Shown one piece after another: positions 23,351-34,254 of a stretch of 64,000 bases of DNA; the first letter of the stretch is position 1, and each line of letters opens with the position of its first letter. The position numbers were made by a program, and so were the translations under genes. This DNA is from Setophaga petechia (lineage: Eukaryota; Chordata; Aves; Passeriformes; Parulidae), in contig JANCRA010000018.1 of NCBI GenBank assembly GCA_024362935.1, positions 62,001 to 126,000 on the forward strand, read 5' to 3'. Below the pieces are notes generated by a model. That model had not been told where the DNA came from, searched no databases, and worked only from the letters and a program-made list of their open reading frames with translations.

Positions 23351-24082
23351 TGACCTGGGATGGAAATGCAGGCTGTGCCTGGGGTGTGTGTTCAATCCCC
23401 CCCTGTCAGAGCTGGGGCAGTTCTCTGCTGTTCTTGGGGCAGTTTTTTCTTCATCTCTCCCACAGCCAATCCTCCCTCCAGGAGATCTCTGCTGTTCATG
23501 GGCCATTAATTATTAATTCTCTGCTGTCCATGGCCATGAGTGTCCCTGCAGGGCTGATCCAATCCCACCATCCCATGGGGAGATGCTGTGCCCAGGGCAG
23601 GAGCCAAGCATTCCTGCCTGGATCCAAGCTGAGCCTGGCCCAGCACAGCAGCCTTTGCCCCCTGCACTGCCAGAGGAGCAGCTTTCTGCTGCCCTGCATG
23701 GCCAGAGGGAGCCCAGGCCCATCTGCAGCAGCCCTGGAGCTGCAGAGGAAAACTCCCCCCTTGTGCAGGATCCCTGCTCCAGCAGAAGCACAGCTGGGAC
23801 TGCAGGAGGGCTGAGCCCCCCTGGGATGGGGCTGGGACACCACCCTGGCACACAGGGGACAGGGCCTGATCTCACTCTGACATCATTATTTTGTATTGCT
23901 GCATTTTTATTGTAATTTTATTTTTTCCCTAATAAAAAACTCTTAGTCCTACTCCCATATCTTTGCCTGAGAGCCCCTTAATTTCAAAATTATAATAATT
24001 CAGAGAGATGGGATTTACATTTTCCATTTCATGAGAGGCTCCTGCCTTCCTCAGCAGACACCTGGCTGTTCAAACCCAGACA
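23351..24082 (+). mobile_element. Solo LTR E (732 bp) with 5-bp target-site duplication
   Basis: The element starts TGACCTGGGATGG and ends CAAACCCAGACA. It is flanked by the 5-bp duplication ggcac at 23346-23350 and 24083-24087. An AATAAA-type polyadenylation signal (ccctaataaaaaactc) lies near 23930, followed by a pyrimidine-rich stretch and an AT-rich 3' part (ccccttaatttcaaaattat), as expected for the R-U5 part of an LTR. The upstream two thirds is GC-rich U3-like sequence. A 5-bp duplication suits an ERVL-type or class III-like integrase, but I assign the class only tentatively. Open frames of 110-220 codons inside it are not retroviral genes. Confidence 0.82.
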
Positions 24083-24089
24083 GGCACCA

Positions 24090-26281
24090 CAAGATTTTTG
24101 TGCAAACCCAGCCTGGAAAATGGATCTGTGAGGTCACCCTGTGCTGCTTTTTGCCACCTCCAAAATGAGGAAACAAACATTTTCCTTCTTTGCCACTTCA
24201 GTCCCGAGTTTTGCCCCAACCCCTGAGATCTGCTGGGGTCAAACCAGGGAACCGGGACCCGGGGTGTCAAAAGTGCAGCGCGAAATTTCAAATAACTTTT
24301 AATTAATCTAATTAAAATTAATTGCTTCTGCTTCTTTGGAGGGTCTGGACCAGGATAAGCATTTCCATCTTCCACATGCAGCCCTTCATCTCTGCCTGTG
24401 TGCTCACTTTGAAGTGAGTTTTTGCAGCTCTGCCATCACTGAGAGGTCTATATTAAGTAAGTGGAGAAGCTCTGCTTGTCTCTCACATCCCAGGATGTTT
24501 GGGTGAATTTTAGCATCACAGCTTTGGTAGAAAATGATTCATTAACGAGGAGAAGCAATAAAAAAGGCAAAATGTGTGAAAGCTCTCAGGTATTTTTACT
24601 TTCCTCTTTAATGACTGTTCTAATATGACCATTGACTCTTTATTTTTTTCCTCTATTAACAGTTTTGTTATTAATTTGAGGTCAAATAGAGTGGAAACCC
24701 AGTATGTTTAATTTTGTATCTCTATTTGTGCTTGAGTCTGAGTAAAACTCTGACTTATTTAAAAATAGGGCTGTTCCAAAGGACTGACTGCTGCTCCAGT
24801 TCCCATTAAACTTTTTGGAAAGGCTCAATCCAGTGTCCATCAAAAATCAGAGTTTGCCTCGAGTTCCCCTTGGAGCTGAGCAGTTCCACAAGCAGGAGAT
24901 GATTCCTGAAGGGGAATTATTGTCATCCAGCTGCCCCAGAGTGCCTCCCACAGGATGGAATTATGGAAATAACAATAATCCACCATCTACACGCCTTAAT
25001 TGTCATTGCTTTACCTTTTAATTATTGAAAGGTTTGATGACAAGATATTCCTTAACACTTACTAAAGTTAAAATTGTTGGGATGAGACACAATAATTGAA
25101 AATATTCATGTTGTTTGCATTGCAGTTATTTAATGGTTTTGTTTCTTTATTTGGGTTATTACAAAAGGGATAAAAAAAAAAAATCAGTTTTTAAAGGCAT
25201 CTTCTTTTGCCAGCCAACATTTCACCCTCAGTGGTCCCGCAGTGAATGAATTATTGGGGACTTATGAACATATTAATCATCTCCATGGAAACAGTTTGCA
25301 ATTTCACAGCACAGGAGTTTGACTTCCCTGCATGACAATGAAAAAAAAAGGAAAGATCTGAAAAAGAAGAAGCTGAGGAGAGATGAAAACCCCTCCAAAT
25401 TGAGACCCAAATTTAACAATAGCCACTCCTGCTCTGGGAGAGGAATCAGCATTTCCAGTGCCCCCAGGACCTTTGGAATTTGCAGCCAATTCAGGTCATG
25501 GATCCTTCAAAAGACTCAACACGCCCTCCATGTGGGGCTTTGTAAAGGGAATTAATTCATTTTTTCCCCCTGCAATGGTGTTATTTAAGGAATCAGCTCT
25601 CTGGGATGTGCTTGGCAATGGTTTGAAGCTGGAGACCTCAGTAAATGAGAGAGGTTTTGCACTGAGGAAAAGCTGTTGGGTGTGAGCTGGGCACAGGTGT
25701 GGATCAATATCACAAATATCAGGGGTTTGGGGCAAGAGAGGGAAAGGAAATAATGAAATTTTAAAGCCATTCTGTAATCCAGCAAAACTCAGAGACAGAG
25801 ATAAACCAGGAGCACAAACAGAAAATATTTTAAACTGTAATCTACTGGAATATTGGAACATTGCTGGAACACTGGTGGCTTCCTCCTCCAGGGCCACGTC
25901 CCTCCTGTGGGAGCCAGAGCAGGACCCAGCTCCTGCTCACCCTCCTGGGATCCCATGGAATTCCCTGTCCCTGCACTGAGATCCAGGATTTTATCCCAAA
26001 ACCCTCCCTGCAGGGCTGGGGGTGCAGGTGGGGGCCTGGGATTCCCAAACTCTGTAGGAATCCCCTCATTATCCCTCCCAGCTGTGGGGTCTGTGCTGCA
26101 GACCAGGAGCAGCTGCTGCCCCTGGGGAGGAGGGAATGTGGGAAGGGGATTCAGCAGGGAAGGAAGGGGGGAAAGGTGGAGCAGAGTTATTTATTGGGGT
26201 GTGGAATCCCTGTAATCCATGGGTTGATTGAGACAGAAGGATGGGAGACTCCTCCAGGCCTGTTCCTGGGAATGGGACAGT
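24090..26281. other. Unique sequence, no gene seen
   Basis: No gene or named repeat. The part 24380-25300 is AT-rich and single-copy-looking. The part 25850-26270 is GC-rich with chance open frames of up to 145 codons in two phases. No splice-site pair or polyadenylation signal supports them. Confidence 0.5.
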
Positions 26282-26369
26282 TGCTGCTTTCTAGGTAAGG
26301 AGTTTGGATTCATTGTTGTGGTTTTGCTGCTTTCTAGGTAAGGAGTTTGGATTCATTGTTGTGGTTTTT
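26282..26369. repeat. Two-copy 44-bp tandem duplication
   Basis: A 44-bp segment beginning tgctgctttctaggtaagga occurs at 26282-26325 and 26326-26369 with at most a base of difference at the end. It contains taggtaag, a splice-donor-like word, but nothing suggests that it is used. Confidence 0.9.
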
Positions 26370-26510
26370 TAAAAAATATTTTTCTTTTTTATGCCTTTTT
26401 TTGGGTTTTTTGGGGTTTTTTTTTTGGGTTTTTTGTTTGGTTGGTTTTTGGTTTTTTTTTTGTTTTTGTTTGTTTGGATTGTTTGGTGGTTTTTTTCTGA
26501 AAAAAAATGT
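26366..26510. repeat. T/G-rich low-complexity tract
   Basis: About 145 bases made almost only of T and G (ttttttgggttttttggggt and similar). A pair of short open frames that read as F, G and W (plus strand) or K, N and P (minus strand) are products of this composition. Confidence 0.9.
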
Positions 26511-27914
26511 TTCTCTGAGCAGGGGATTGAGAGATTGAGGATGTATTTCTCTCCCCTGGAAGAGTTCTGTCTGGTGGCTGCTAAATTCAGTTATTCCAGT
26601 GGCTCTCAGCATTCCCAGGATCTGTGCCAGGAGATGCTGGAGCCTCCTGGGTCTCTGTGTGAGCTCTCAGACAGGAGCTGGGGGCTGCTTCTCCTCTGCT
26701 GTAGGAAGGAGGTTTCCCTTTTGTGGTTTTCACCAAGTTTTGCCTTTCCTGGGTTGGAGGGAGCTGCAGGAAGGGGCTGCAGGGGGAGCAGTGGCCTGGT
26801 GATGAAAGGTGCTACCTGCAAGTGCAGTGTTCTTGTCCCTCAGCTCTGTGATGAGGCAATGGAAGGAAAATGAGGGGAAATAACCATTATCAGGGTATGG
26901 AAAAAGCCCCACGTGGACGCAGGAAGGTGCAGAGCAGTCCCTTGCTGGATTTTCTTTAATGGAAAAACACCTGTAACAGCAAAACCACTGCTTTTATTTC
27001 TCTTCTGCACTTATTCCCCAGCTGGGAGCTTCCAGGCACTGCACACGCAGTGAAAATGAGAAGAATCAACTCCTTCCCAATACAATTTCCTTCCTTTAGG
27101 TCCCCAAAATTGGGAAATAGGGCTCCTCAAGCCCTGATGGAGCCTTTTGGAGGAGCCTTTTGGAGGCTTCCAGGCAGAAGTTCAGCTCAGGAGCTCTTCT
27201 GGCTGAGCATCCCAGCATCCAACTCCTCCCTGGGATGTTTGGGGAAATGTTTGCTCTTCCTGCTTTCAGTGGGGCTGGACCATCTGGTGGCATCACAAAA
27301 ATCCTCTCTGCCCCAGGAGAATCCCTCACAAACGGAGGTTCTGAGGAGGAGGAGGAGGGACAGACATGAAGAGCTTTGCTCAGAGGTGGATTGAGCTCCC
27401 TTGGCCTCCCAGCTGCTGGAGGATCAACAAATCAACCTCTCGTCCCCACAAATGAAGAATTTGCTAATTATGAACAGTGTAGGAGCAGGGGAGAAAATAG
27501 TGTAGTGTTACTCAGTATTTTGAATTTTTGAGGAGTTGTTTAAGGCTCTTGGGTCAATGTTTCAAAAGCCACTGGCAATTGGTGGCATCTTGCTGCCATT
27601 GATCTTTGGGGTTTATTTTTTGGGAGTAACCTGCTAAAATCTCTTGCCCTATGAGCCTGTTTCAGTAGAGTGGGTATTTCTAGACCATCTTTAATATATT
27701 TCTATACCCATCTTTAATATATTTCTTCAAGTTGTGCAGTAACTGGATATGTTGTGATGCTTTTCTCTGAGGGTGATAATGGAGAAATATTTATCTGGGT
27801 GTCCTTCTGATTTCACCTTTTGTCTATGCAGATGTTTTACCTCAGTTTAGGCTGGGGAAAATAATTTGTAATACACTTTACTTGCCAGCTTTGTGTAGCA
27901 CTTTGTAGATTTCT
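26511..27914. other. Unique sequence, no gene seen
   Basis: Nothing was recognised. Chance open frames of 60-160 codons occur at 26.4-27.4 kb in several phases. Near 27685-27730 the 19-base word ccatctttaatatatttct is duplicated in tandem with a 24-bp step. Confidence 0.45.
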
Positions 27915-27924
27915 TTGGAGATTT

Positions 27925-28482
27925 CTGTGCCATATTTTCAGTGTTTCATTTGCCATGTTTTCAGTGTTTCATTTGGAGATTTCTGTGCCATGTTTTCAGT
28001 GTTTCATTTGGAGATTTCTGTGCCATGTTTCCAGTGTTTCATTTGGAGATTTCTGTTCCATGTTTTCAGTGTTTCATTTGGAGATTTCTGTGCCATGTTT
28101 CCAGTGTTCCATTTGGAGATTTCTGTTCCATGTTTCCAGTGTTTCATTTGGAGATTTCTGTGCCGTGTTTCCAGTGTTTCATTTGGAGATTTCTGTTCCT
28201 TGTTTTCAGTGTTTCATTTGGAGATTTCTGTTCCTTGTTTTCAGTGTTTCATGTGGAGATTTCTGTTCCATGTTTCCAGTGTTTCATGTGGAGATTTCTG
28301 TGCCATGTTTTCAGTGTTTCATGTGGAGATTTCTGTGCCATGTTTCCAGTGTTTCATTTGGAGATTTCTGTTCCTTGTTTTCAGTGTTTCATTTGGAGAT
28401 TTCTGTGCCATGTTTTCAGTGTTTCATTTGCCATGTTTTCAGTGTTTCATTTGGAGATTTCTGTGCCGTGTTTCCAGTGTTT
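27925..28482. repeat. 35-bp minisatellite, about 16 units
   Basis: The unit contains gtttcatttggagatttctg, then tgccatgttttcagt, with alternatives gttcc/gtgcc and ttttcag/tttccag. Two shortened units lacking the ggagatttctgt part lie near each end (about 27946 and 28427). The period is 35, so three units make 105 bp and all three plus-strand frames stay open, giving three overlapping frames of 176-202 codons. These are periodicity artefacts. Confidence 0.97.
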
Positions 28483-28489
28483 TAGCACG

Positions 28490-28956
28490 AGGAAATTCCA
28501 CATGAAGTTAGGAGGACTTGGCCTATATCAGCCAGAGCAGCTGCTGTGAGGGAGGCAGGCAGGGAGATGAGAGAGGAATTTTGCTGAGGTGAATGGTTAA
28601 TATGCTTTTGTGATAATAAGGGGCTTATTTATGCTGCATTAATATTTTGTAGCACCGCTGTCTGCTTTAATGTTTAATCTCCCTGCTGAAAGCACTGAGA
28701 ACCCTTTTCAGCACAGAGGTTTTTGCTGTGCTGGGAGGGACAGGGCAGCTTTTTCTGAGCCTGGGGAGCTCGAGGAGAGCTTTGGGCTGGGATTTGGCCC
28801 CTCTGTGCAGCCCTGCTGTGCTCCTGGGCATGGCTGGGCATCATCCCAGTCCTCAGCAGCTCCTGGGATCGTGCAGGGAGCAGGAGGGAGTCCCACACTG
28901 GTTCATAAATAGTTGCAGGTTTGGGGATGGGTTTTGCTGCCCTGCAAGGGGGTCCA
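28490..28956. other. Unique sequence, no gene seen
   Basis: A GC-rich segment (28690-28910) is open in two plus and two minus frames for 60-97 codons. I see no splice sites that would make any of them an exon, and nothing matches a family I know. Confidence 0.4.
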
Positions 28957-29600
28957 TGGGAGTAAATCCCACAGACTCCATTTTCTTCATGGTGGAAAAA
29001 GCCAATTCTTTATTCACATAACTCCTTTTTGTCCAGTTTTACAGACTGTGTGTGACCCAACTGTGGTGGTGTTCACAGGGGTCTGAGGATGAGGGAAGAG
29101 ATGAGGATCTGACTCCATGTTTCAGAAGGCTGATTGATTATTTTATGATATATATTACATTAAACTATACTAAAAGAATAGAAGAAAGGATTTCCTCAGA
29201 AGGCTGGCTAAGAATAGAATAGGAAGGAATGACAACAAAGGTTTGTGGTTCAGCTCTCTGTCCAAGCCAGCTGGCTGTGATTGGCCATTAATTACAAACA
29301 ACCACATGAGACCAATCCCAGATGCACCTGTTGCATTCCACAGCAGCAGATAATCAATGTTTACATTTTGTTCCTGAGGCCTCTCAGCTTCTCAGGAGGA
29401 AAAATCCTAAGGAAAGGATTTTCCATAAAAGATGTCTGGGACACCAACTGGTCTGGAGCTTTGTTGCCAATTATTTTATGGTTAATAACAAGTTGTTACC
29501 CTGCATTAATTGGTCACTCAAACCCCCTGTGTGTACATGCCTGATTGTGCTTCCAGAGCTGCTTTTCCTCTGTATTTCCCTATTTTCACAGGCCTGGGCA
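28957..29600 (-). mobile_element. LTR-like repeat B, copy 1, interrupted by LTR A2
   Basis: The pieces 28957-29061 and 29444 to about 29600 together match the repeat at 37.9-38.6 kb. Shared blocks are the region around attctttattcaca, gtccagttttaca, ctgtgtgtgac on the left and gccaatt, ggttaataacaagttgtta, aattggtca, ctcaaaccccctgtgtgta on the right. The reverse complement carries AATAAAG, and the plus-strand left end is TG, so it is probably an LTR on the minus strand. The right end is not well defined. Confidence 0.6.
29062..29443 (+). mobile_element. Solo LTR A2, nested in repeat B
   Basis: It begins TGTGGTGGTGTTCACAGG and ends GATGTCTGGGACA. It is a 382-bp relative of LTR A1 at 15.6 kb. 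The 5-bp word ccaac occurs just outside both ends (29057-29061 and 29444-29448). The uninterrupted copies of repeat B at 37.98 and 38.34 kb read gactccaatgggtc at this point, which gives a natural empty site. A1 has a 6-bp duplication, so one flanking base here has probably changed. Confidence 0.85.
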
Positions 29601-30305
29601 AACCTCCTGTGTTGAACCACATTTAGTGAATTTACAATCGATACAAACTCACCTTTTGTAAGAGACTTTCCTTTTTCCTGGCTGTAACTGTATTAAACTC
29701 TGTACGTTTACCTGCATTGAACCTCAGGGCCTGCTTCCCTTGCCAAAGGGACTTTGCATTCCTTGACAGGGCTCAAATATTTGCTCTGTAGGAATTAGCT
29801 GGACTTCATTTGGACTTGCCATTTAGTTTGTAATACCAAGAGAACTCGATTTTCAGGGCTAATCAGGCAGTTGTGTATTTAGCTCTACCTTGCTGCTGCA
29901 GCTGTTGGGAGCTGATGGTGCCCTGAGGCACAGATGGGATCTTTCCTCTAAGGGAAATAGGGAAAAAAACCAACCCAGTTCTTCTTTCTGGGGTCTTGAA
30001 TCTGTAAAACAACCCCCATTTTTTGGGTCTATAAGCACAGATTTCTTTTAGGAACTGGCAATAAGGGAAAAGCTACCACAGAACAGAGAGGAATTGGAAA
30101 GGCTTGTCAAGAGGGTTGAAGGGGGGAAGCCTTTCCAAGTTTTCCAAGAAGGATTCAGGGTGGAATCTGAAAAAGTGCTGCTCTCATAATGTGATTAAAA
30201 AGCAGTTTGCACCTGGTATTTAAAAAAAAAGGGAGCTTGGGATTAAAAAGAAGTGAGGTAAGGGAGCAAGAAACCAGGAATAAAATGAGGAGGAAGGAAA
30301 CCCAA
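29601..30305. other. Unique sequence, no gene seen
   Basis: No gene or named repeat. The sequence is moderately AT-rich with no long open frame. Confidence 0.5.
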
Positions 30306-30400
30306 GAATAACCTTGTGTTTGGGGAAAAAGGAACCAGGAATTACCTTGTGTTTGGGGAAAAAGGAACCAGGAATTACCTTGTGTTTGGGGGTGTTTTTA
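30306..30400. repeat. 33-bp tandem repeat, nearly 3 units
   Basis: The unit contains ccttgtgtttggggaaaaag and aaccaggaatta. Copies start near 30311, 30344 and 30377. It sits just before the larger 30.5-kb array but is unrelated to it in sequence. Confidence 0.93.
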
Positions 30401-30544
30401 CAGCAAATCCCCAGGTTGGAAGGGCCCACAGTGATGCTCTGGTGCCACCTCCCTGGCCAGGCAGGCTGATGGCACAGGATTGTGTCCAGAGGGCTGTGGG
30501 ACATCCCCAGAGAGGGACATTCCATGAGTTGGAGCCTGAAATGA

Positions 30545-31655
30545 GCTGACAAAACCCCAAACCAGAGCAAACCCAGCTGAGCTGGAGGTGTGGAATATAA
30601 AACCCCAAACCAGAGCAAACCCGGGGATGTAAACCCCAAACCAGAGCAAATCCAGCTGAGCTGGAGGGGGATGTAAATCCCAAAGCAGAGCAATCCCAGC
30701 TGTGCTGGAGGTTTGGATGTAAACCCCAAAGCAGAGCAATCCCAGGGATGTAGAACCCCAAACCAGAGCAAGCCCAGCTGTGCTGTAGGGATGTAAACCC
30801 CAAAGCAGAGCAATCCCAGCTGTGCTGGAGGAATGTAAAACCCCAAACCAGAGCAATCCCAGCTGAGCTGGAGGTTTTGGATGTAAAACCCCAAAGCAGA
30901 GCAAATCCAGCTGCACTGGAGGGATGGGATGTAAACCCCAAAGCAGAGCAATCCGAGCTGTGCTGGAGGTTTGGATGTAAACCCCAAAAGCAGAGCAATC
31001 CCAGGGATGTAAACCTCAAACCAGAGCAAACCCAGCTGTGCTGGAGGGATGTAAAACCCCAAAGCAGAGCAATCCCAGCTGTGCTGGAGGTTTGGATGTA
31101 AACCCCAAAGCAGAGCAAGCCCAGGGATGTAGAACCCCAAACCAGAGCAATCCCAGCTGTGCTGGAGGTTTTGGATGTAAAACCCCAAACCACAGCACAC
31201 CCAGCTGTGCTGGAGGTTTGGATGTAAGCCCCAAAGCAGAGCAATCCCAGGGATGTAGAACCCCAAAGCACAGCAATCCCAGCTGTGCTGGAGGAATGTA
31301 AAACCCCAAACCAGAGCAATCCCAGGGATGTAAGCCCCAAAGCAGAGCACACCCAGCTGTGCTGGAAGTTTTGGATGTAAAACCCCAAAGCAGAGCAATC
31401 CCAGGGATGTAAACCCCAAACCGAGCAAGCCCAGCTGTGCTGGAGGGATTTAAAACTCCAAACCAGAGCAAGCCCAGCTGTGTTGGAGGTTTTGGATGTA
31501 AAACCCCAAACCAGCGCAAACCCAGGGATGTAAACCCCAAACCAGAGCAATCCCGGCTGTGTTGGAGGTTTTGGATGTAAAACCCCAAAGCAGAGCAAGC
31601 CCAGCTGCACTGGAGGGATGAGATGTAAACCCCAAAGCAGAGCACACCCAGCTGT
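30545..31655. repeat. Mixed-length minisatellite (about 30- and 48-bp units)
   Basis: About two dozen units share a core (gatgtaaaccccaaagcaga, then gcaatcccag). Short units go straight to the next core via ggatgta. Long units add agctgtgctggaggtttgg. Core variants are aagcag/aaccag, aatccc/aagccc/aaaccc and gtgctgg/gagctgg. On the minus strand three long open frames (227-411 codons) run through it because stops are rare in the repeat. Their translation simply repeats CFGVYIP/ALGFYI-like blocks with frequent phase changes. Confidence 0.95.
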
Positions 31656-33600
31656 GTCTTCAGGGTCCCCTGCAGGTCTGGGAGCTCAGACTGTCCCACT
31701 TGCCCACTCAGGAGTCCCAGACCTTAACTTTGATTCCCCCAGGAGCCACGGAGCTCCTTCAGAGGAGGATGAGGAGAACCTTCAGCCTCCTGGTGATGGT
31801 GGCTGCGTGCTCAGAGCCCTTTGGCAGGAGGGAGCTGCCTCTGGTGTCTGCTCAGGGAGAGGGTGAAGCAGTTGGGTATTTTTAGCTCTTTTCCATGCCT
31901 GTGGTTTTTATATGCTAATCTGTTTTGTTTCCTTCCAGCCTTTGGAATATTCATTCCACAACATCTAAAATTTGACACCTGCTGTAGCTTGTATTATCAC
32001 TTTCACCCTCAGAAACCCAGAAATTATTAAGGTGGAGTAATTGCTATCCTATTATATAATAACTACTTTAATCCAGCAATCATAACGTGATTTGAAATGA
32101 ACCCTTTTGTGCCATTGATTTTGGAATAATTACTGTTATATTGTACTTCTGCAAGAGTTATTCTCAGTTAACCACTTGAAAATAATACGCTCTACTTATT
32201 GAAAAAAATAAATCTGATTATCCCCCAAAGCTCGATGTTCTTTCTACATCTGTGCCTCAATTGTCTGCTGGTGACCTGAGATGCTCAAGCAGGCTCCTTT
32301 CTGTAACTACTCCAGGAAATATCTGTGGGCCACAATCCTCCTTCCAAGCCTTTGTTAGTGGGGGTTTTTCCCTCTGAACCAGGGATGTGGTCACTGTTCA
32401 ACCCTGCTGGCCCTGACAGTTGTTTAATCAGGAAAGAGTGACAAAGACTCAAGGAAAATGCAGGATTGTTTTCCTCTTCCTGCCTCCAAAATCTGATTTT
32501 TATTTGTCTCTCTGTATATGTGAAAAATTTAAATAAAACCATCAAATTCTGTGAAATGAGGTTTTGTCTGGAAGGAGGTGCTGTCCATGTTTAAAGATAT
32601 GAAGAAAAATATCCTGTGGTTGTTGGTTATCCATGGGAGCATTGCCATTTTCAGTGTTTTGTCTTTCTGGACTTCTAAATTCTTGCTGGGAGAGGAAGAT
32701 AGTGGAAAAATTGTACATTTTCAGCTTTTTCTGATTTCATGGAAGCTCTGGTGTGGCCTCTTCCCTCCTGTGTTGCAGAATGGAGAGGAGGGAAGATGTT
32801 TGATTTATTTCCTTTGTTCTTTCCTTGCTGGGAGAGCAGGGATGAGTTTGGCTCCTTTAGTTTTTCACCAACCTTTTTTAAGAGACCAGAGGTGTGACAT
32901 TCTGTGTCTGAAAGTTAATGAAAAATTGATAAACTAAAAAAAATTAGAGTGGAAACAATATCAAAACTCGAATATTTTCATGAAACATGCATTTATTTGG
33001 GGCTAATACCCAGAATGAGTGAACATCTTTGTGTCATGGAAGAGCCAGAATGAAATCCCAGCTGCTCTTTGAGTCACCTTTGGGGTGGCTGCAGAAGAGA
33101 TTTGTTAAAAAGAGATCTCAGTTTTCCAGATTTGATTCTACACAGACAAGATTGTCACATCTTTTCAAGGCTGCTCTTTTCAGTGAGCCCCAGAATTTGG
33201 GTCAGCAAACTTTGAGAGCACATGAGCAGGCTGATGAAGCAGAAGTGAAAGACTCACTAATGTGTCAAGCATTGATGTGGCTGCAAGCTTTCCCTTGTCT
33301 GCTGCTCCCTGAGTAAACAATTCACCAAACTCCTGGTAGTCCTCGTGGTGATACTGAGGGAATTTTTTCATTGGTTTATAAATTTCATCTGGGAGGATGA
33401 AATTTGATGATTTTTTTGATGATTTCAGAGCTGTGGTGGTCAGGTGTGTGTGTTCCTTGGCTCTCAGGTGTGTGCTCCTTGGCTCTGCCCAGTTTTGCAT
33501 GTGTGGTTTCCCTCACTTTTTCAAGGAGTGCAGATCTGCTGTTGGCCCTTCCAAAAGGTCAGGAAATTCCAGTGGTTGAGCAAAATGCAGCGTATTTTAT
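31656..33600. other. Unique sequence, no gene seen
   Basis: A short frame at 31700-31885 contains a stretch MRRTFSLLVMVAACSE that looks like a signal peptide but ends after 61 codons without supporting signals. The part 32036-32280 is AT-rich single-copy DNA. From 32.3 to 33.6 kb I see only chance frames of 60-119 codons. Confidence 0.45.
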
Positions 33601-33676
33601 TTCACCCCCCATTTCATTAACAATTGGAGCTGTATTTTAAAGTACAGCTCCAATTTTTAATGAAACGGGGGGTGAA
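33601..33676. repeat. Inverted repeat, 34-nt arms, 8-nt loop
   Basis: The arm 33601-33634 (ttcaccccccatttcattaa onward) pairs with 33643-33676 with two mismatches. The loop is ttttaaag. No target duplication or transposase is visible. Confidence 0.92.
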
Positions 33677-33679
33677 TCA

Positions 33680-34254
33680 TGATTGAAAGTGCAAGGGAAA
33701 TGCTGATGGGCTCTCACTCGTGCTCCTCCTCCTCTGTGCAACAAAAAAAAAGGGATTTTAACCTCATCCAAACCCAGAATTCTGGTATAGACCAACACCT
33801 TCCCCCTTACTGCTGCAGCACTGGGGTGATGTTTTTAGGACAGTTCAATTCCCCCATGAATTTGGGATCCATGGATCGTTGACATTCCCACCCAGCCCAT
33901 GGGAAGCCCACGGTGGCGGCTCCTCCTGTGTGTGTGGTGGCTCTGTCTGTCTGGAATGTGATCAGGGGAGCTCCAGAAGCCTTCCCACGTTTGTCCTGTT
34001 GATCCCTGCGTGGCCCAGGTCGCTGCCAGGGGCAGGCAGGGTATTTATAGCTGGGATGTTTGATGTCCCCGTCGCCTTCCCCAGGCCATGTCTGATTCCT
34101 TCGGCTTCAGCGAGCTCCACGAGGCTTCTCCTGCTTTCTGTGCTCCAGGCACAGCTCCCTGAGCCAGTGCCAGCCTTCCCTTGGTGCTTGCAGTGCATTT
34201 TCCCTTAAAATATGCATTGCCCTTTGGATTTTGTGTGGGATCAGCACCTCCTGC
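33680..34254. other. Unique sequence, no gene seen
   Basis: No gene or repeat was recognised. A 109-codon plus frame (33879-34208) is compact and GC-rich but lacks exon signals that I can see. Confidence 0.4.

Noticed and set aside
23149..23875. Frames of 110-221 codons on both strands at 23.1-23.9 kb
   Set aside because: They lie in the GC-rich U3-like part of solo LTR E. Open frames in five phases over the same DNA reflect composition.
26334..26873. Frames rich in F, G, W or K, N, P at 26.3-26.9 kb
   Set aside because: They are the translation of a T/G-rich low-complexity tract and adjoining GC-rich DNA.
27915..28549. Three overlapping plus frames of 176-202 codons
   Set aside because: A 35-bp period read in three phases gives the same 35-residue repeat three times. 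All are artefacts.
30220..31699. Minus-strand frames of 227-411 codons
   Set aside because: They are open because the minisatellite lacks stops on that strand. Overlapping frames read the same repeat in different phases.
31700..31885. A short frame with a signal-peptide-like start
   Set aside because: It ends after 61 codons with no splice donor or polyadenylation signal placed to support it. Chance is sufficient.
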